The notes under the pieces: model-generated
Seen by the model: only the letters and a program-made list of their open reading frames with translations
The model's database searches: none
What the model was told of the DNA's origin: nothing
In this document: piece by piece, positions 34,395 to 43,340 of the stretch
Layout of the letters: each line of letters starts with the position of its first letter
How positions within the stretch are numbered: the first letter of the stretch is position 1
Assembly (NCBI RefSeq): GCF_900162665.1
Contig: NZ_LT727809.1
Span: forward strand, 641,229 to 705,228
Direction: 5' to 3'
DNA from: Oceanobacillus sojae
Lineage (GTDB): Bacteria; Bacillota; Bacilli; Bacillales; Amphibacillaceae
DNA length: 64,000 nucleotides
Translations under genes and position numbers: made by a program

Positions 34395-35174
34395 ATGATT
34401 GATGCACATATTCATTTGGATTGGTATGAGCCGAATGACCAGCAGCTGTTAATTAATTCGCTTAAAATAGATGGAATGATAGCTGTTTCCAGTGATTTGG
34501 CGAGCTGTCAAAGGGTGTGGCAATTAGCACAAACATACCCGTTTGTTTACCCTGCTTTTGGCTGGCATCCAGAACAGGATCTGCCATCTGCGCGGGAAAT
34601 CGACAATATTATACAAACGATTGATCAAAGATTTCAAGATATTGTCGCTATTGGGGAAGTAGGACTTCCATATTATAAAAAACGCAAAGAAGCCTCACTG
34701 GATGTTACTCCTTATCATGCGATATTGGAGCGATTTGTACAAGCTGCCCAAAAATATGATTTACCGATTGTATTGCATGCTGTTTACGAAGATGCCTCTG
34801 TAATCTGTGATCTCCTTGAAAAATATAAGGTAAAAAAAGCTCATTTCCATTGGTTTAAAGGAGATAAGGCTACTATGGAACGTATGATAAACAATCAATA
34901 TTTGATTTCCATAACACCTGATTGCTGGTATGAAGAAGAAATCCAGTCAATCATTAAACAATATCCGTTAGAGTTTATCATGGCAGAAACAGATGGGCCC
35001 TGGGAATTTGAAGAACCTTTTCAAAATCAGATGACACATCCAAATATGATTATGGATGTTTTAAAGAAAATAGCTGAGATAAAGCAATTGTCTTTTGATA
35101 AAGTTCGACAGCAGGTTTATGCTAATACGACTAATTTCTATCAGTTAAAAAATTCATTAAATAGATTTGTATAA
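34395..35174 (+). CDS. TatD-family metal-dependent hydrolase
   Basis: A 259-residue TIM-barrel hydrolase. Metal ligands start with His5 and His7 in MIDAHIHLDW; later ones are GWHPE, GEVGL, LHAV, FHWF and the Asp in AETDGPW. TatD proteins are DNases or tRNA-editing-like hydrolases. ATG at 34395 is chosen because GGAGAGG sits 8 bases upstream; a TTG frame at 34374 overlaps the previous stop. Probably co-transcribed with the dehydratase. Confidence 0.85.
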   Translation: MIDAHIHLDWYEPNDQQLLINSLKIDGMIAVSSDLASCQRVWQLAQTYPFVYPAFGWHPEQDLPSAREIDNIIQTIDQRFQDIVAIGEVGLPYYKKRKEASLDVTPYHAILERFVQAAQKYDLPIVLHAVYEDASVICDLLEKYKVKKAHFHWFKGDKATMERMINNQYLISITPDCWYEEEIQSIIKQYPLEFIMAETDGPWEFEEPFQNQMTHPNMIMDVLKKIAEIKQLSFDKVRQQVYANTTNFYQLKNSLNRFV

Positions 35175-35181
35175 AAAATTG

Positions 35182-35227
35182 CATTCTAAGGAAAAGTGCG
35201 TTTAATTTGCACTTTTACCTTAGAATG
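35182..35227. terminator. Terminator between convergent genes
   Basis: CATTCTAAGG-AAAAGTGC pairs with GCACTTTT-ACCTTAGAATG across an 8-base loop. It lies between the TatD-like and amidase genes and should serve both. Confidence 0.8.
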
Positions 35228-35236
35228 ATTCGATAT

Positions 35237-36520
35237 TTAATTGAAGTATGCTTCTAATCCCTCAACAATGCCATTTGCTGCATTTTCCTGATAACTATCC
35301 GTCTGCACAAGCTTCTGTTCGTCTGGATTGCTTATGAAACCAAGCTCAATTAATATAGCAGGGTGTTTATTTTCTTTTAACACCTGAAAACCTGCCTGTT
35401 TTGCCCCGCGATTAATGAGATCAACGTGATTCATTAGTGATGTCTGGACGGAATTGGCAAGACTGCTCGCCTCGTTGTAAAAGGTTTCGACCCCGCGTGC
35501 ATCCGGATCCTCTGATGAATTATAGTGCAGGCTGATAAAGGCATCTGCATCCGTCGAATTACTAATCACAGCCCGTTGTCCTAAGGAAATATAGGTATCA
35601 TCTGCCCTGGTAAACGTTACAGAAGCCCCTTTATCATGCAATTTTTGCTCTAATCTTTTCGCTGAGACCAGTGTTAACGTTTTTTCATATATTTCTGATC
35701 CGATCGCACCGGGGTCTTTTCCGCCATGTCCCGGGTCAATAACAAAATGGTAACCGGCTAAAGGAGCACCGCTGTTTTGCTCTGCTTGAACCTCTTGTTT
35801 TTCTTCCTGAGATTCAGCAGCTGCTGCTGTTTCCTCATCTTTTTGGTCAGATTCTGCTTCTGACTCTTCTTTTTCGTTTTCCTCTGGTATTTGCTGTGAG
35901 TCAGTTGTTTCTGATTCTTCTGATACCTCATTATCTGTTGAATCGTTCACTTCATCCAGTAAATATAATGCAATCCATACTTCTTCATCATTATAATAAG
36001 TCTGGCCCCAGCCGTAGGATTCTTGAAAGATAGTAATCTGGCTGCCATTACTTAGCACAGTAATAACCGCTGCATTTTTATCCGGAGCACTGCGTAAATT
36101 TACAGCAGATGCGTTAATACGGTACAATTTTCCATTTTCTATAGATTTATTTGTTTCAGTGCTTGTTTCAGAAGCAGCTGCAGCTTCCTTATTTTGTGCT
36201 TCAGCATCCAGCTGTGCAGCTTCTTGATTTTCTTCCTTATTATTTATGTCATTATTTACTTCTGTAAGTTGATATAGGGCAACCCAAGCGGGTTCTCCGT
36301 TATAAAATGTTTTACCCCAGCCATATGAATCTTCAAAAATAGTGACCTTATAGCCTTTTTCTAATTCACCGAGAACAGCTGCGTCTTTAGCAGGCTCATT
36401 CATTAACTCTATTTTTTCAGAATCTACCTTATACGTTTTTCCGTTGTCTGCATGAACTGTTGGTAAAAGAACAAATAGGCAGATAAGAAAAGCAATGCCT
36501 ATCGTTATGTTGTACTTCAT
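35237..36520 (-). CDS. N-acetylmuramoyl-L-alanine amidase with two SH3b domains
   Basis: A 427-residue secreted cell-wall hydrolase. A signal peptide (about residues 1-24, ending VHA) is followed by two bacterial SH3 domains (about 28-85 and 125-185), an acidic linker rich in Glu/Gln, and an Amidase_3 domain. Zinc ligands and catalytic residues appear as VIDPGHGGKDPG, Glu in SEIYEK, SLHYNSS and ILIELGF. It should cleave the sugar-peptide bond of peptidoglycan. ATG at 36520 is preferred over 36598 because GGAGG lies 10 bases before it and the signal peptide is then intact. Confidence 0.9.
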   Translation of the reverse strand: MKYNITIGIAFLICLFVLLPTVHADNGKTYKVDSEKIELMNEPAKDAAVLGELEKGYKVTIFEDSYGWGKTFYNGEPAWVALYQLTEVNNDINNKEENQEAAQLDAEAQNKEAAAASETSTETNKSIENGKLYRINASAVNLRSAPDKNAAVITVLSNGSQITIFQESYGWGQTYYNDEEVWIALYLLDEVNDSTDNEVSEESETTDSQQIPEENEKEESEAESDQKDEETAAAAESQEEKQEVQAEQNSGAPLAGYHFVIDPGHGGKDPGAIGSEIYEKTLTLVSAKRLEQKLHDKGASVTFTRADDTYISLGQRAVISNSTDADAFISLHYNSSEDPDARGVETFYNEASSLANSVQTSLMNHVDLINRGAKQAGFQVLKENKHPAILIELGFISNPDEQKLVQTDSYQENAANGIVEGLEAYFN

Positions 36521-36891
36521 ATTGGATATACCTCCAATTAATAGTTTGTTATATTGACAGGCTTGCCAATAAATTCTATTAATATACATTTCATGCAAAT
36601 TTCTTAGAATTTGAGTTTTAGAGTAGGAGACTGTAATTGTAATGATAAGGAAACTTCAAGATAAGATTACATGGTTCATAGTGGAGAACAGCCAGGTTAT
36701 ACGAAAAGGAGAATAATACTTTAATGAAAGGTAAACGAATATACTAATGAAGAAAATCAACCCTATTAATCATAAAAATTCGTATCTTGACAATAGGCTG
36801 CACAATACCATAACATATATTGTATTATTAAAAATATTTCCGTATCTTTTTCTATGATAAAGGATACGGTTAATAGAAAAGAAGGTATGAG

Positions 36892-38118
36892 ATGGAGGAA
36901 AATAAAGGTAAATTAAAAAGCAGTGGGGTTGAAGAAGTAACCTCCAATAAGAGAATGCTATATTTAATTGCTATTATTGTAATTGGTTTTAATTTAAGAC
37001 CGGCGATTACTTCTGTTGGACCACTGTTAGGAACGATTCGTGATCAGATAGGTCTGGAAAATTGGAGTGCAGGAACGATTACCAGTTTACCGCTGATAGC
37101 ATTTGCTCTTGTATCACCCCTTGCTCCGAAGCTCGGCAGACGGCTGGGAAATGAAAAAGCTGTCCTATTGGGTCTGATCCTTCTATTTGCCGGAATCGGC
37201 GTCAGATCGGTCCCGTATACGCCAACATTATTTATCGGTACAGCCATTATTGGTGTTGGCATCGCAGTGATGAATGTACTGCTGCCGGCAGTTATTAAGG
37301 AAAAATTCCCGCATAGAGTCGGCCGGATGACCAGTGTGTATTCTACATCTATGGCAATATTTGCAGCTACTGCTTCAGGGCTTTCTGTTCCGCTTGCAAA
37401 AAATGCAGGCCTGGGGTGGGAATTAGCTTTATTATCCTGGGCGCTGCTGGCTGTAGTGGGAATAGTTATCTGGGTTGTAATTGTCAGACAAAATCCTGTG
37501 CCTAAAGAGGAACAAGTCCAGTTAAGCAGTAAACCTTTTAATGACAGCAGCTTATGGAAATCTCCATTAGCCTGGCAGGTCACCTTATTTATGGGATTGC
37601 AATCATTCATATTCTATGTAATGGTATCGTGGCTGCCGGAAATAATGCAAAGCTTTGGATTTTCTGTTTCAGCTGCCGGATGGATAATCGCTTATGTGCA
37701 GTTTGTCGGATTGCCTTCAACCTTTTTGGCACCGGTACTGGCAGAAAAATTCTCCAATCAGCAGGGGATTGTACTGGGAATTGGCGGCGGCGCAACAATT
37801 GGATTTATCGGTCTTTTAATCGGCGGACCGCTGCCATTGATTTTTGTCTGGGTAACATTGATTGGAGTTACTTTCGGTGGTGCTATCAGTCTGTCCCTGG
37901 CTATGCTTGGTATGCGGGCACGTAATGGGCAGCAGGCAGGCGCTCTGTCTGGAATGGCGCAATCTGTCGGATATATTTTTGCTGCAATCGGGCCATTATT
38001 TATCGGTTTGTTATTTGATATTACACATGCATGGAGTGCGCCGATTATGGCTATCATTGCAGTTTGTATATTGATGACGATAGCAGGACTGGGCGCTGGA
38101 AGGAATAAGTATGTGTAA
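36892..38118 (+). CDS. MFS transporter of the CynX/NimT (YycB) group
   Basis: A 408-residue permease with 12 membrane helices. The phrase FNLRPAITSVGPLLG near the start is typical of the cyanate/nitroimidazole-transport group of the major facilitator family. The substrate is unknown. A TTGACA box at 36787 and a hairpin CCGTATC/GGATACGG (36840-36869) precede the gene. GAAGG lies before the ATG. Confidence 0.85.
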   Translation: MEENKGKLKSSGVEEVTSNKRMLYLIAIIVIGFNLRPAITSVGPLLGTIRDQIGLENWSAGTITSLPLIAFALVSPLAPKLGRRLGNEKAVLLGLILLFAGIGVRSVPYTPTLFIGTAIIGVGIAVMNVLLPAVIKEKFPHRVGRMTSVYSTSMAIFAATASGLSVPLAKNAGLGWELALLSWALLAVVGIVIWVVIVRQNPVPKEEQVQLSSKPFNDSSLWKSPLAWQVTLFMGLQSFIFYVMVSWLPEIMQSFGFSVSAAGWIIAYVQFVGLPSTFLAPVLAEKFSNQQGIVLGIGGGATIGFIGLLIGGPLPLIFVWVTLIGVTFGGAISLSLAMLGMRARNGQQAGALSGMAQSVGYIFAAIGPLFIGLLFDITHAWSAPIMAIIAVCILMTIAGLGAGRNKYV

Positions 38119-38186
38119 ACGAACCCTTTAGCTGTGCAATGAAGTGCTTGTGACAAAACATACACAGCAGATTATTTTAATGAATC

Positions 38187-38236
38187 AAAAAACAGTTTCA
38201 TTTGTCTTGAGATAAAGCAAATGGGACTGTTTTTGT
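38187..38236 (+). terminator. Terminator after the CynX-like gene
   Basis: AAAACAGT-TTCATTTG pairs with CAAATGGG-ACTGTTTTT, with two mismatches, and TTTT follows. Confidence 0.7.
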
Positions 38237-38293
38237 TTTAAAGTATGCGTTAAAAATTCTATAAGCTGTAATAAGACCTCCGCTTTACCATCG

Positions 38294-38322
38294 TTGAACA
38301 GGAAACAAAAACACGATATAAT
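38294..38322 (+). promoter_or_regulatory. marR promoter with candidate operator in the spacer
   Basis: TTGAAC (38294-38299), 17-bp spacer and a perfect TATAAT (38317-38322). The spacer starts with AGGAAACAAAA, the same 11-mer found twice upstream of the neighbouring efflux gene. Confidence 0.7.
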
Positions 38323-38356
38323 ATGATTGATGTACCAATAAGCGGGAGGATATTCC

Positions 38357-38824
38357 ATGAATAAAGAAGAACAGCTTATAACGAATTTCAGGGACTTATT
38401 TAACAAGATGGTTTGGATTAATAAGTATAAAATGGAAGACAGGCTTAAAGGACATACTCCTTCTGAAGTCCACTGTATTGAATCTATTGAAAAAAATGTA
38501 GATTCTAATGTGAGAGAGCTGGCAAAGTCTCTTTATATGACGAGAGGAGCTATAAGTAAATTAACGAAAAAACTTATGACAAAGAAACTTATTGAGAGCT
38601 ATCAAAAGCCGGATAATAAAAAAGAAATCTATTTTAAGCTTACTCCGCAGGGAAAAGAAATTTTTAGAATTCACGAGGATTTACACAAAGAGTTTCGTGA
38701 ACGGGATAAAGTCATATTTGAACAAATAACAGACGAACAGTTTGAAGGTGTACTGCATTTTGTAGAAAAGTATAGCAGTCACTTGGATGAAGAAATAAAA
38801 AAACAGGGATTAACAATAAATTAA
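38357..38824 (+). CDS. MarR-family transcription regulator
   Basis: A 155-residue winged-helix regulator (VRELAKSLYMTRGAISKLTKK is the DNA-reading part, near residues 55-75; wing KPDNKKEIYFKL). It is followed by a DHA2-type drug exporter. The repeated AGGAAACAAAA boxes in both promoters suggest that it represses itself and the exporter. GGGAGGA lies before ATG. Confidence 0.87.
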   Translation: MNKEEQLITNFRDLFNKMVWINKYKMEDRLKGHTPSEVHCIESIEKNVDSNVRELAKSLYMTRGAISKLTKKLMTKKLIESYQKPDNKKEIYFKLTPQGKEIFRIHEDLHKEFRERDKVIFEQITDEQFEGVLHFVEKYSSHLDEEIKKQGLTIN

Positions 38825-38850
38825 TTAGATCCATTCAAAATAATGAACTT

Positions 38851-38885
38851 ACAGGCAGACCTTTGAGAAGGAACTGTCTTTTTTA
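38851..38885 (+). terminator. Weak terminator between marR and the exporter
   Basis: GGCAGACCTT pairs with AAGGAACTGTC (one bulge) and TTTTTT follows, so the exporter may depend on its own promoter at 38900. Confidence 0.5.
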
Positions 38886-38899
38886 TTGGTTTTATTTTG

Positions 38900-38950
38900 T
38901 TGACTAGGAAACAAAATAATGTTATCTTTTTTGGTGACAAGGAAACAAAA
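38900..38950 (+). promoter_or_regulatory. Exporter promoter with two operator-like repeats
   Basis: TTGACT (38900-38905), 17 bp, TATCTT (38923-38928). AGGAAACAAAA occurs at 38906-38916 in the spacer and again at 38940-38950, 34 bp apart (about three helical turns). Confidence 0.65.
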
Positions 38951-38972
38951 ATGTCGCGAGAAGGAGAATAAT

Positions 38973-40382
38973 ATGTCAAAAGACAATATAGAGAACCAGG
39001 GCTTACCAAAGGAAATGCTTGCCGCTGCCTGGGCTATTGCGCTTGGAGCAATTGCTCCCATGCTTGACTCAACGATGGTGAACATCGCCATTGACCAATT
39101 AATTAAGGATTTCAATACGACATTAGATATTATTCAATGGTCCATTACCGGTTATGTTTTAGCACTAGCAATTGCAGTTCCGGTATCCGGATGGCTGATG
39201 AACAAGTTTAATGGGAAGAAAATTTTCATCGGTGCGGTGATTGCTTTTGGAGTGATCTCTGTTTTTATTGGAATAAGCTGGGACGTTATGAGCTTCATTT
39301 TCTTCCGTTTACTTCAAGGATTTAGCGCCGGGGTTATTACGACACTTATGATGACACTCCTGGTTAAAACAGCAGGCCCGGAAAACGTGGGCAAAGTTAT
39401 GGCCATTGTCAGTACACCGATGATTCTCGGCCCAATCCTGGGGCCTGTTATCGGAGGCTTTATCGTTCACGGTGCATCATGGCATTGGATTTTCTTTATT
39501 AATGTCTTCGTCGTTTTGATTGCTGCACCGCTTATGATGAAAGCTATTCCTAACTTCAAACCATTTAACAAAGATAGCAAACTCGATGTTTTTGGGATTA
39601 TCGATTTATCGGTTATGAGTGTAGCGCTGATTTACGGAATTACGAAAGCAGCGGATCATGCATCATTTAATAATAGCGAAACCATTCTGTGTATGACGAT
39701 TGGCTTTTTCCTGGCCCTGATTTACGTGATATATAATCATTTCAGAAAAAATCAAACGGTACTTCCGCTGAATTTGTTTGCACACAAAAGCTTTCTGGCA
39801 TCAAGCGTCGGTTTGTTCCTGGCGAATATTGCTATCATGGGACCAATGCTGATTCTTCCGTTGTTCTTTCAGAATTTCCGTGACTTCACGCCAATTGAGG
39901 CAGCACTTGCTTTAATCCCTCAAGGTGTCGGGATGCTCGTTACCCGGCCGCTGATTGGAAAAATGATTGACAGGATCGGTGCAAAGTATGTCGTTATGGT
40001 CAGCCTTGTTATTTCCCTTATCGGCTCTGTCCCGCTTATCTTTATCACAGATAAAACGAGTATGGTCTGGATTTCCATTGTATTGTTTATCCGGGGCTCT
40101 GGTGTCGGAGGTGTTATGCTTCCGTTGACGAGTGATGCTTACACGGGGCTTGACAGCAGGCAGCTTCTAGAAGCAGGTGTTGGTATTAATATTATTGAAA
40201 ACCTTGGTTCAAGCTTCGGTTCAGCTCTTATCTCAACCGTTGTCGTAGCTGTCACGCAAGGATTACAGTCAACAGTTATCAATAGTTTAAAAGGTTATCA
40301 TGCAGGATTTTTAGTGTCTGCCATTGTGCTGGCGGTAATTTTTATTCCAGGTCTGTTTCTCACACATAAAAAGACTGGATAG
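38973..40382 (+). CDS. DHA2-family (EmrB/QacA-like) multidrug efflux MFS transporter
   Basis: A 469-residue protein with 14 membrane helices. Motif D1-like segment LDSTMVNIAID near residue 30 and motif C-like GPILGPVIGG near residue 158 are typical of 14-helix H+ antiporters. ATG at 38973 follows AGAAGGAG; the open frame extends back to 38919 over the operator, and that is rejected. Ends at a terminator hairpin. Confidence 0.88.
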   Translation: MSKDNIENQGLPKEMLAAAWAIALGAIAPMLDSTMVNIAIDQLIKDFNTTLDIIQWSITGYVLALAIAVPVSGWLMNKFNGKKIFIGAVIAFGVISVFIGISWDVMSFIFFRLLQGFSAGVITTLMMTLLVKTAGPENVGKVMAIVSTPMILGPILGPVIGGFIVHGASWHWIFFINVFVVLIAAPLMMKAIPNFKPFNKDSKLDVFGIIDLSVMSVALIYGITKAADHASFNNSETILCMTIGFFLALIYVIYNHFRKNQTVLPLNLFAHKSFLASSVGLFLANIAIMGPMLILPLFFQNFRDFTPIEAALALIPQGVGMLVTRPLIGKMIDRIGAKYVVMVSLVISLIGSVPLIFITDKTSMVWISIVLFIRGSGVGGVMLPLTSDAYTGLDSRQLLEAGVGINIIENLGSSFGSALISTVVVAVTQGLQSTVINSLKGYHAGFLVSAIVLAVIFIPGLFLTHKKTG

Positions 40383-40387
40383 TAAGT

Positions 40388-40429
40388 AAAGGGGGTAGAA
40401 TTTAAGACGGGTTCTAGCCCTTATTTGTT
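40388..40429 (+). terminator. Terminator after the efflux gene
   Basis: AAGGGGGTAGAA pairs with TTCTAGCCCTT (one mismatch) and ATTTGTT follows. Confidence 0.65.
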
Positions 40430-40446
40430 AATTATCACAAGAATTA

Positions 40447-40525
40447 TATGGAAGAAACAATCAATACCTGTCTTTATGATGATAAGCAAGTTATTTTTTA
40501 AGGTACGAAAGTTGAATGGATAATG
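40447..40525 (+). repeat. Second copy of the repeat tail seen at 6252-6326
   Basis: About 75 bases align with 6252-6326 at roughly three quarters identity by eye (shared ACCTGTCT, TTATTTTTT, CGAAAGTTG, ATAATG). Only the tail of the larger 6047-6326 block is present here. Confidence 0.5.
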
Positions 40526-40629
40526 TGTTAAAATTTATGCAGACATACTAATTACCCACAATCAAAAATAGCAGTTATCAAGAAAACCAGATTGAAATGG
40601 ATAAGTATATATTTGGGGAGGACATTCTG

Positions 40630-41319
40630 TTGAACAATAAAATTTTAATCGTAGAAGATGATCTATCCGTAAGCGAAATGATACAGGATTACTTAGAAAA
40701 AGAGGGTTACAAGGTGGTTACTGCTTTTGAAGGGGAAGAGGGAATGCAAAAATTTCAAAACGCTACATTTGATTTAATCATTCTTGATATTATGATGCCT
40801 AAATTAAATGGTATTGAAGTAATGAAGCAAATTAGAAGAGACAGCTCCGTGCCAATACTTATTGTTTCTGCCAAGGACACGGATGTCGAGAAGGTTTTAG
40901 GCCTTGAGCTTGGCGCAGATGATTACATAGCAAAGCCTTTTTCCATGATAGAGCTTTCTGCCAGAGTAAAATCAGCGCTTCGGCGTGCTACCAGTTATTC
41001 GGAAGCAAAAAAGGAAGAGAATGTGGTTCATTATAAAGCTTTAACTATTGATATTAATAATTATTCTGTTCAGAAAAACGGCAAGGAAATTAAACTGACA
41101 TCAAAGGAATTTGATATCTTAAAATTATTTCTCAAGCACCCTAATAATGTTTTTACAAAGGCCCAAATATATACGACAGTCTGGAATAATGATTATTTCG
41201 GCGATGAGAATGTGATTAATGTTCATATCAGAAGGCTGAGAGAGAAAATAGAGGACAACCCTGCAAAACCTGATTATATTATAACTATTTGGGGGATTGG
41301 CTATAAGCTGGGCGAATAA
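40630..41319 (+). CDS. OmpR/PhoB-family response regulator
   Basis: A 229-residue regulator: receiver domain with Asp pair in VEDD, phosphorylated Asp in LIILDIMMP (near residue 52) and Lys in AKPFS; C-terminal winged helix with DYIITIWGIGYKLG. The TTG at 40630 follows GGGGAGG by 7 bases; an ATG at 40597 lies before that site. It is paired with a histidine kinase and precedes a LanFEG-like transporter it probably activates. Confidence 0.87.
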   Translation: MNNKILIVEDDLSVSEMIQDYLEKEGYKVVTAFEGEEGMQKFQNATFDLIILDIMMPKLNGIEVMKQIRRDSSVPILIVSAKDTDVEKVLGLELGADDYIAKPFSMIELSARVKSALRRATSYSEAKKEENVVHYKALTIDINNYSVQKNGKEIKLTSKEFDILKLFLKHPNNVFTKAQIYTTVWNNDYFGDENVINVHIRRLREKIEDNPAKPDYIITIWGIGYKLGE

Positions 41320-41355
41320 CCGAATCAGTTAAAATAGTAAAAGGGGCAGATAAAT

Positions 41356-42297
41356 ATGGTTTACTTCTTCATTATGATTATCGTGATTTTAACAGGCATA
41401 ATTATTTTTCAATATAGATCAAAGACAGCAAGAGATAAACAAATAAAATATATGTATGAAAAATTAGATAGGATTATTACTGAAAGAACAAGTGAGAATC
41501 TTCTCGTTTTTACCGATGATAAGGAGCTTATTCATTTACTGGTTGGGATTAATAATCTTTTAAACCATAACCAGAAAATATTGGCTGACTATACGAAAAA
41601 GGAAGAATCTATCCGGAAAATGATTTCAAATATATCACATGATTTGAAAACTCCGCTGACGGTTATTGTGGGTTATTTAGAAATCATCCAATCGAATAGG
41701 TCTATTCAAAAGGAGCTGGAAAAAGAAGTTCACAAGGCACATGAAAAGTCGATAGAGCTTCTGACATTAATCAATACATTTTTTGATTTGGCAAAATTGG
41801 AATCCGGTGATAAGGAGATACCGCTTGAAAAGATAAATATTAATGAGGCATGCAGAAAGAGTATTTTAGAGTTCTATGAAATATTAACCAATCAGGGATT
41901 AGATGTTTCTGTTAATATTCCGGATGAAACTATCTATGCGGCCGGAAACGAAGAGGCACTTGACCGAATACTCAGGAATTTGATATCCAATGCCATCAAA
42001 TATGGAAATGATGGCGGTGTCGTCGGTTTAACCTTAAAACAGGACGAAGCATTTGCCTATATTGACATTTGGGACAAGGGAAAGGGCATTGACGAAATGA
42101 AGAAAGAAAGTGTTTTTGAAAGGCTCTATACGCTTGAGGACTCACGGAATAAGCTGTATCAAGGAAGCGGGCTGGGTCTTACTATTACGAAAAGATTAGT
42201 AGAAGGTATGGAAGGCGATATATTATTATCCAGCGACCCCTATGAGAAAACGGTATTTACCGTGAAATTAAAGAAATTGGCTTCACAAACTGGCTGA
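41356..42297 (+). CDS. Sensor histidine kinase
   Basis: A 313-residue kinase with a single N-terminal membrane helix (about residues 1-20) and almost no outer domain. HisKA box SNISHDLKTPLTV and HATPase with N box RNLISNAIKYG and G box GSGLGLTI are complete. The lack of a sensing domain suggests that stimulus detection goes through the membrane or the neighbouring transporter. GGGGC precedes the ATG. Confidence 0.87.
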   Translation: MVYFFIMIIVILTGIIIFQYRSKTARDKQIKYMYEKLDRIITERTSENLLVFTDDKELIHLLVGINNLLNHNQKILADYTKKEESIRKMISNISHDLKTPLTVIVGYLEIIQSNRSIQKELEKEVHKAHEKSIELLTLINTFFDLAKLESGDKEIPLEKININEACRKSILEFYEILTNQGLDVSVNIPDETIYAAGNEEALDRILRNLISNAIKYGNDGGVVGLTLKQDEAFAYIDIWDKGKGIDEMKKESVFERLYTLEDSRNKLYQGSGLGLTITKRLVEGMEGDILLSSDPYEKTVFTVKLKKLASQTG

Positions 42298-42327
42298 AAG
42301 CCGCTCCTGTCCTGCACTTTGCAAACT

Positions 42328-42354
42328 TAAGAAATTCGTAAGACTTCGTTAAGA
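42328..42354 (+). promoter_or_regulatory. Three TAAGA boxes at 11-bp spacing, candidate response-regulator site
   Basis: TAAGA occurs at 42328, 42339 and 42350, that is pentamers separated by exactly 6 bp. The same geometry is known for NisR/SpaR boxes controlling lantibiotic genes. The boxes lie 66-92 bp before the ATPase gene and after the kinase gene. Confidence 0.6.
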
Positions 42355-42419
42355 AAAAAGATAATTTTAACGTTTACCATTAGAAATATAGAAATTTGCA
42401 AAGCAGAGGAGGACATATT

Positions 42420-43340
42420 GTGGAATATATTTTAAGGACACATGATTTAGGAAAATCTTTCAATGGAGAGAATGTTGTTTCCAGTATCAACATGAATATT
42501 AAAAAAGGAGAAATTTACGGTTTATTGGGTCCAAATGGAGCCGGAAAAACCACGGTCATGAAAATGATTTTGAATCTATTAAAGCCAAGCCGGGGGGCAA
42601 TCGAAGTTTTTAATGAAACGCTGACAAACACTTCTTATGAATTATTTAAAAGAATGAATGCGATTATTGAATACCCGATATTTTATGAGAAGCTAACCGC
42701 GAAGGATAACCTGGATTTGCATTGCGAATATATGGGTTATCACAATAAACAAGATATCAAAACAGCTCTAGACCTTGTCAATCTGAAAAACATAGATAAT
42801 AAAGCAGTTAAAAATTTCTCGCTGGGTATGAAGCAGCGGCTCGGGATTGCCAGAGCAATTATTACGAAGCCAGAGCTGCTGATATTGGATGAGCCTGTTA
42901 ATGGACTGGATCCAGTCGGAATTATAGAAATTAGAAATCTACTTGAAATGCTAAACAAAGAATATGGTATAACAATCCTTATTTCAAGTCATATTTTAGC
43001 AGAAATAGAGCAAATCGCTGATACAATAGGTGTCATGAATAATGGATATTTGGTAGAAGAGGTCTCCATGGATTCGATTAGAGAAAATAATGCGGAGTAT
43101 ATTGAAATAGAAACCGGTGATGCTCAGAAAGTAGTATATATTATTGATTCAGAGCTAAATATAAAAAATTTCAAAGTACTGGATACGAACAAAATAAGAA
43201 TATATGAAACAGGAATGTCGCAAAACCAGATATATAAAAAGTTAATGGAGAATGATATTTCTATTACATCCATCAATACAAAGACGGCTTCACTAGAGGA
43301 CTATTTCCTGTCCTTAATTGGAGGCGGAAAAAATGCTTAA
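42420..43340 (+). CDS. LanF/BcrA-like ABC transporter ATPase
   Basis: A 306-residue ATPase: Walker A LLGPNGAGKTT, signature FSLGMKQRLGIARA, Walker B LLILDEPVNGLDPVG. The C-terminal ~85 residues are the usual BcrA/NukF extension. GTG at 42420 lies 7 bases after AGAGGAGG. It overlaps the first permease gene by 8 bases. Predicted role is self-protection or resistance against lantibiotics or bacitracin-like peptides. Confidence 0.87.
   Translation: MEYILRTHDLGKSFNGENVVSSINMNIKKGEIYGLLGPNGAGKTTVMKMILNLLKPSRGAIEVFNETLTNTSYELFKRMNAIIEYPIFYEKLTAKDNLDLHCEYMGYHNKQDIKTALDLVNLKNIDNKAVKNFSLGMKQRLGIARAIITKPELLILDEPVNGLDPVGIIEIRNLLEMLNKEYGITILISSHILAEIEQIADTIGVMNNGYLVEEVSMDSIRENNAEYIEIETGDAQKVVYIIDSELNIKNFKVLDTNKIRIYETGMSQNQIYKKLMENDISITSINTKTASLEDYFLSLIGGGKNA

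Noticed and set aside
36724-36850. Very short frames (7 and 36 codons) before the CynX-like gene
   Set aside because: The first is too short to judge and the second has no ribosome site. Nothing links them to a family.
37044-38165. Long minus-strand frames opposite the CynX-like MFS gene
   Set aside because: Shadow frames of a membrane-protein gene; no ribosome site and atypical amino-acid composition.
38294-38950. Repeated 11-mers as a possible CRISPR array
   Set aside because: Only three short copies with unequal spacing, each tied to a promoter; no cas genes in the window.
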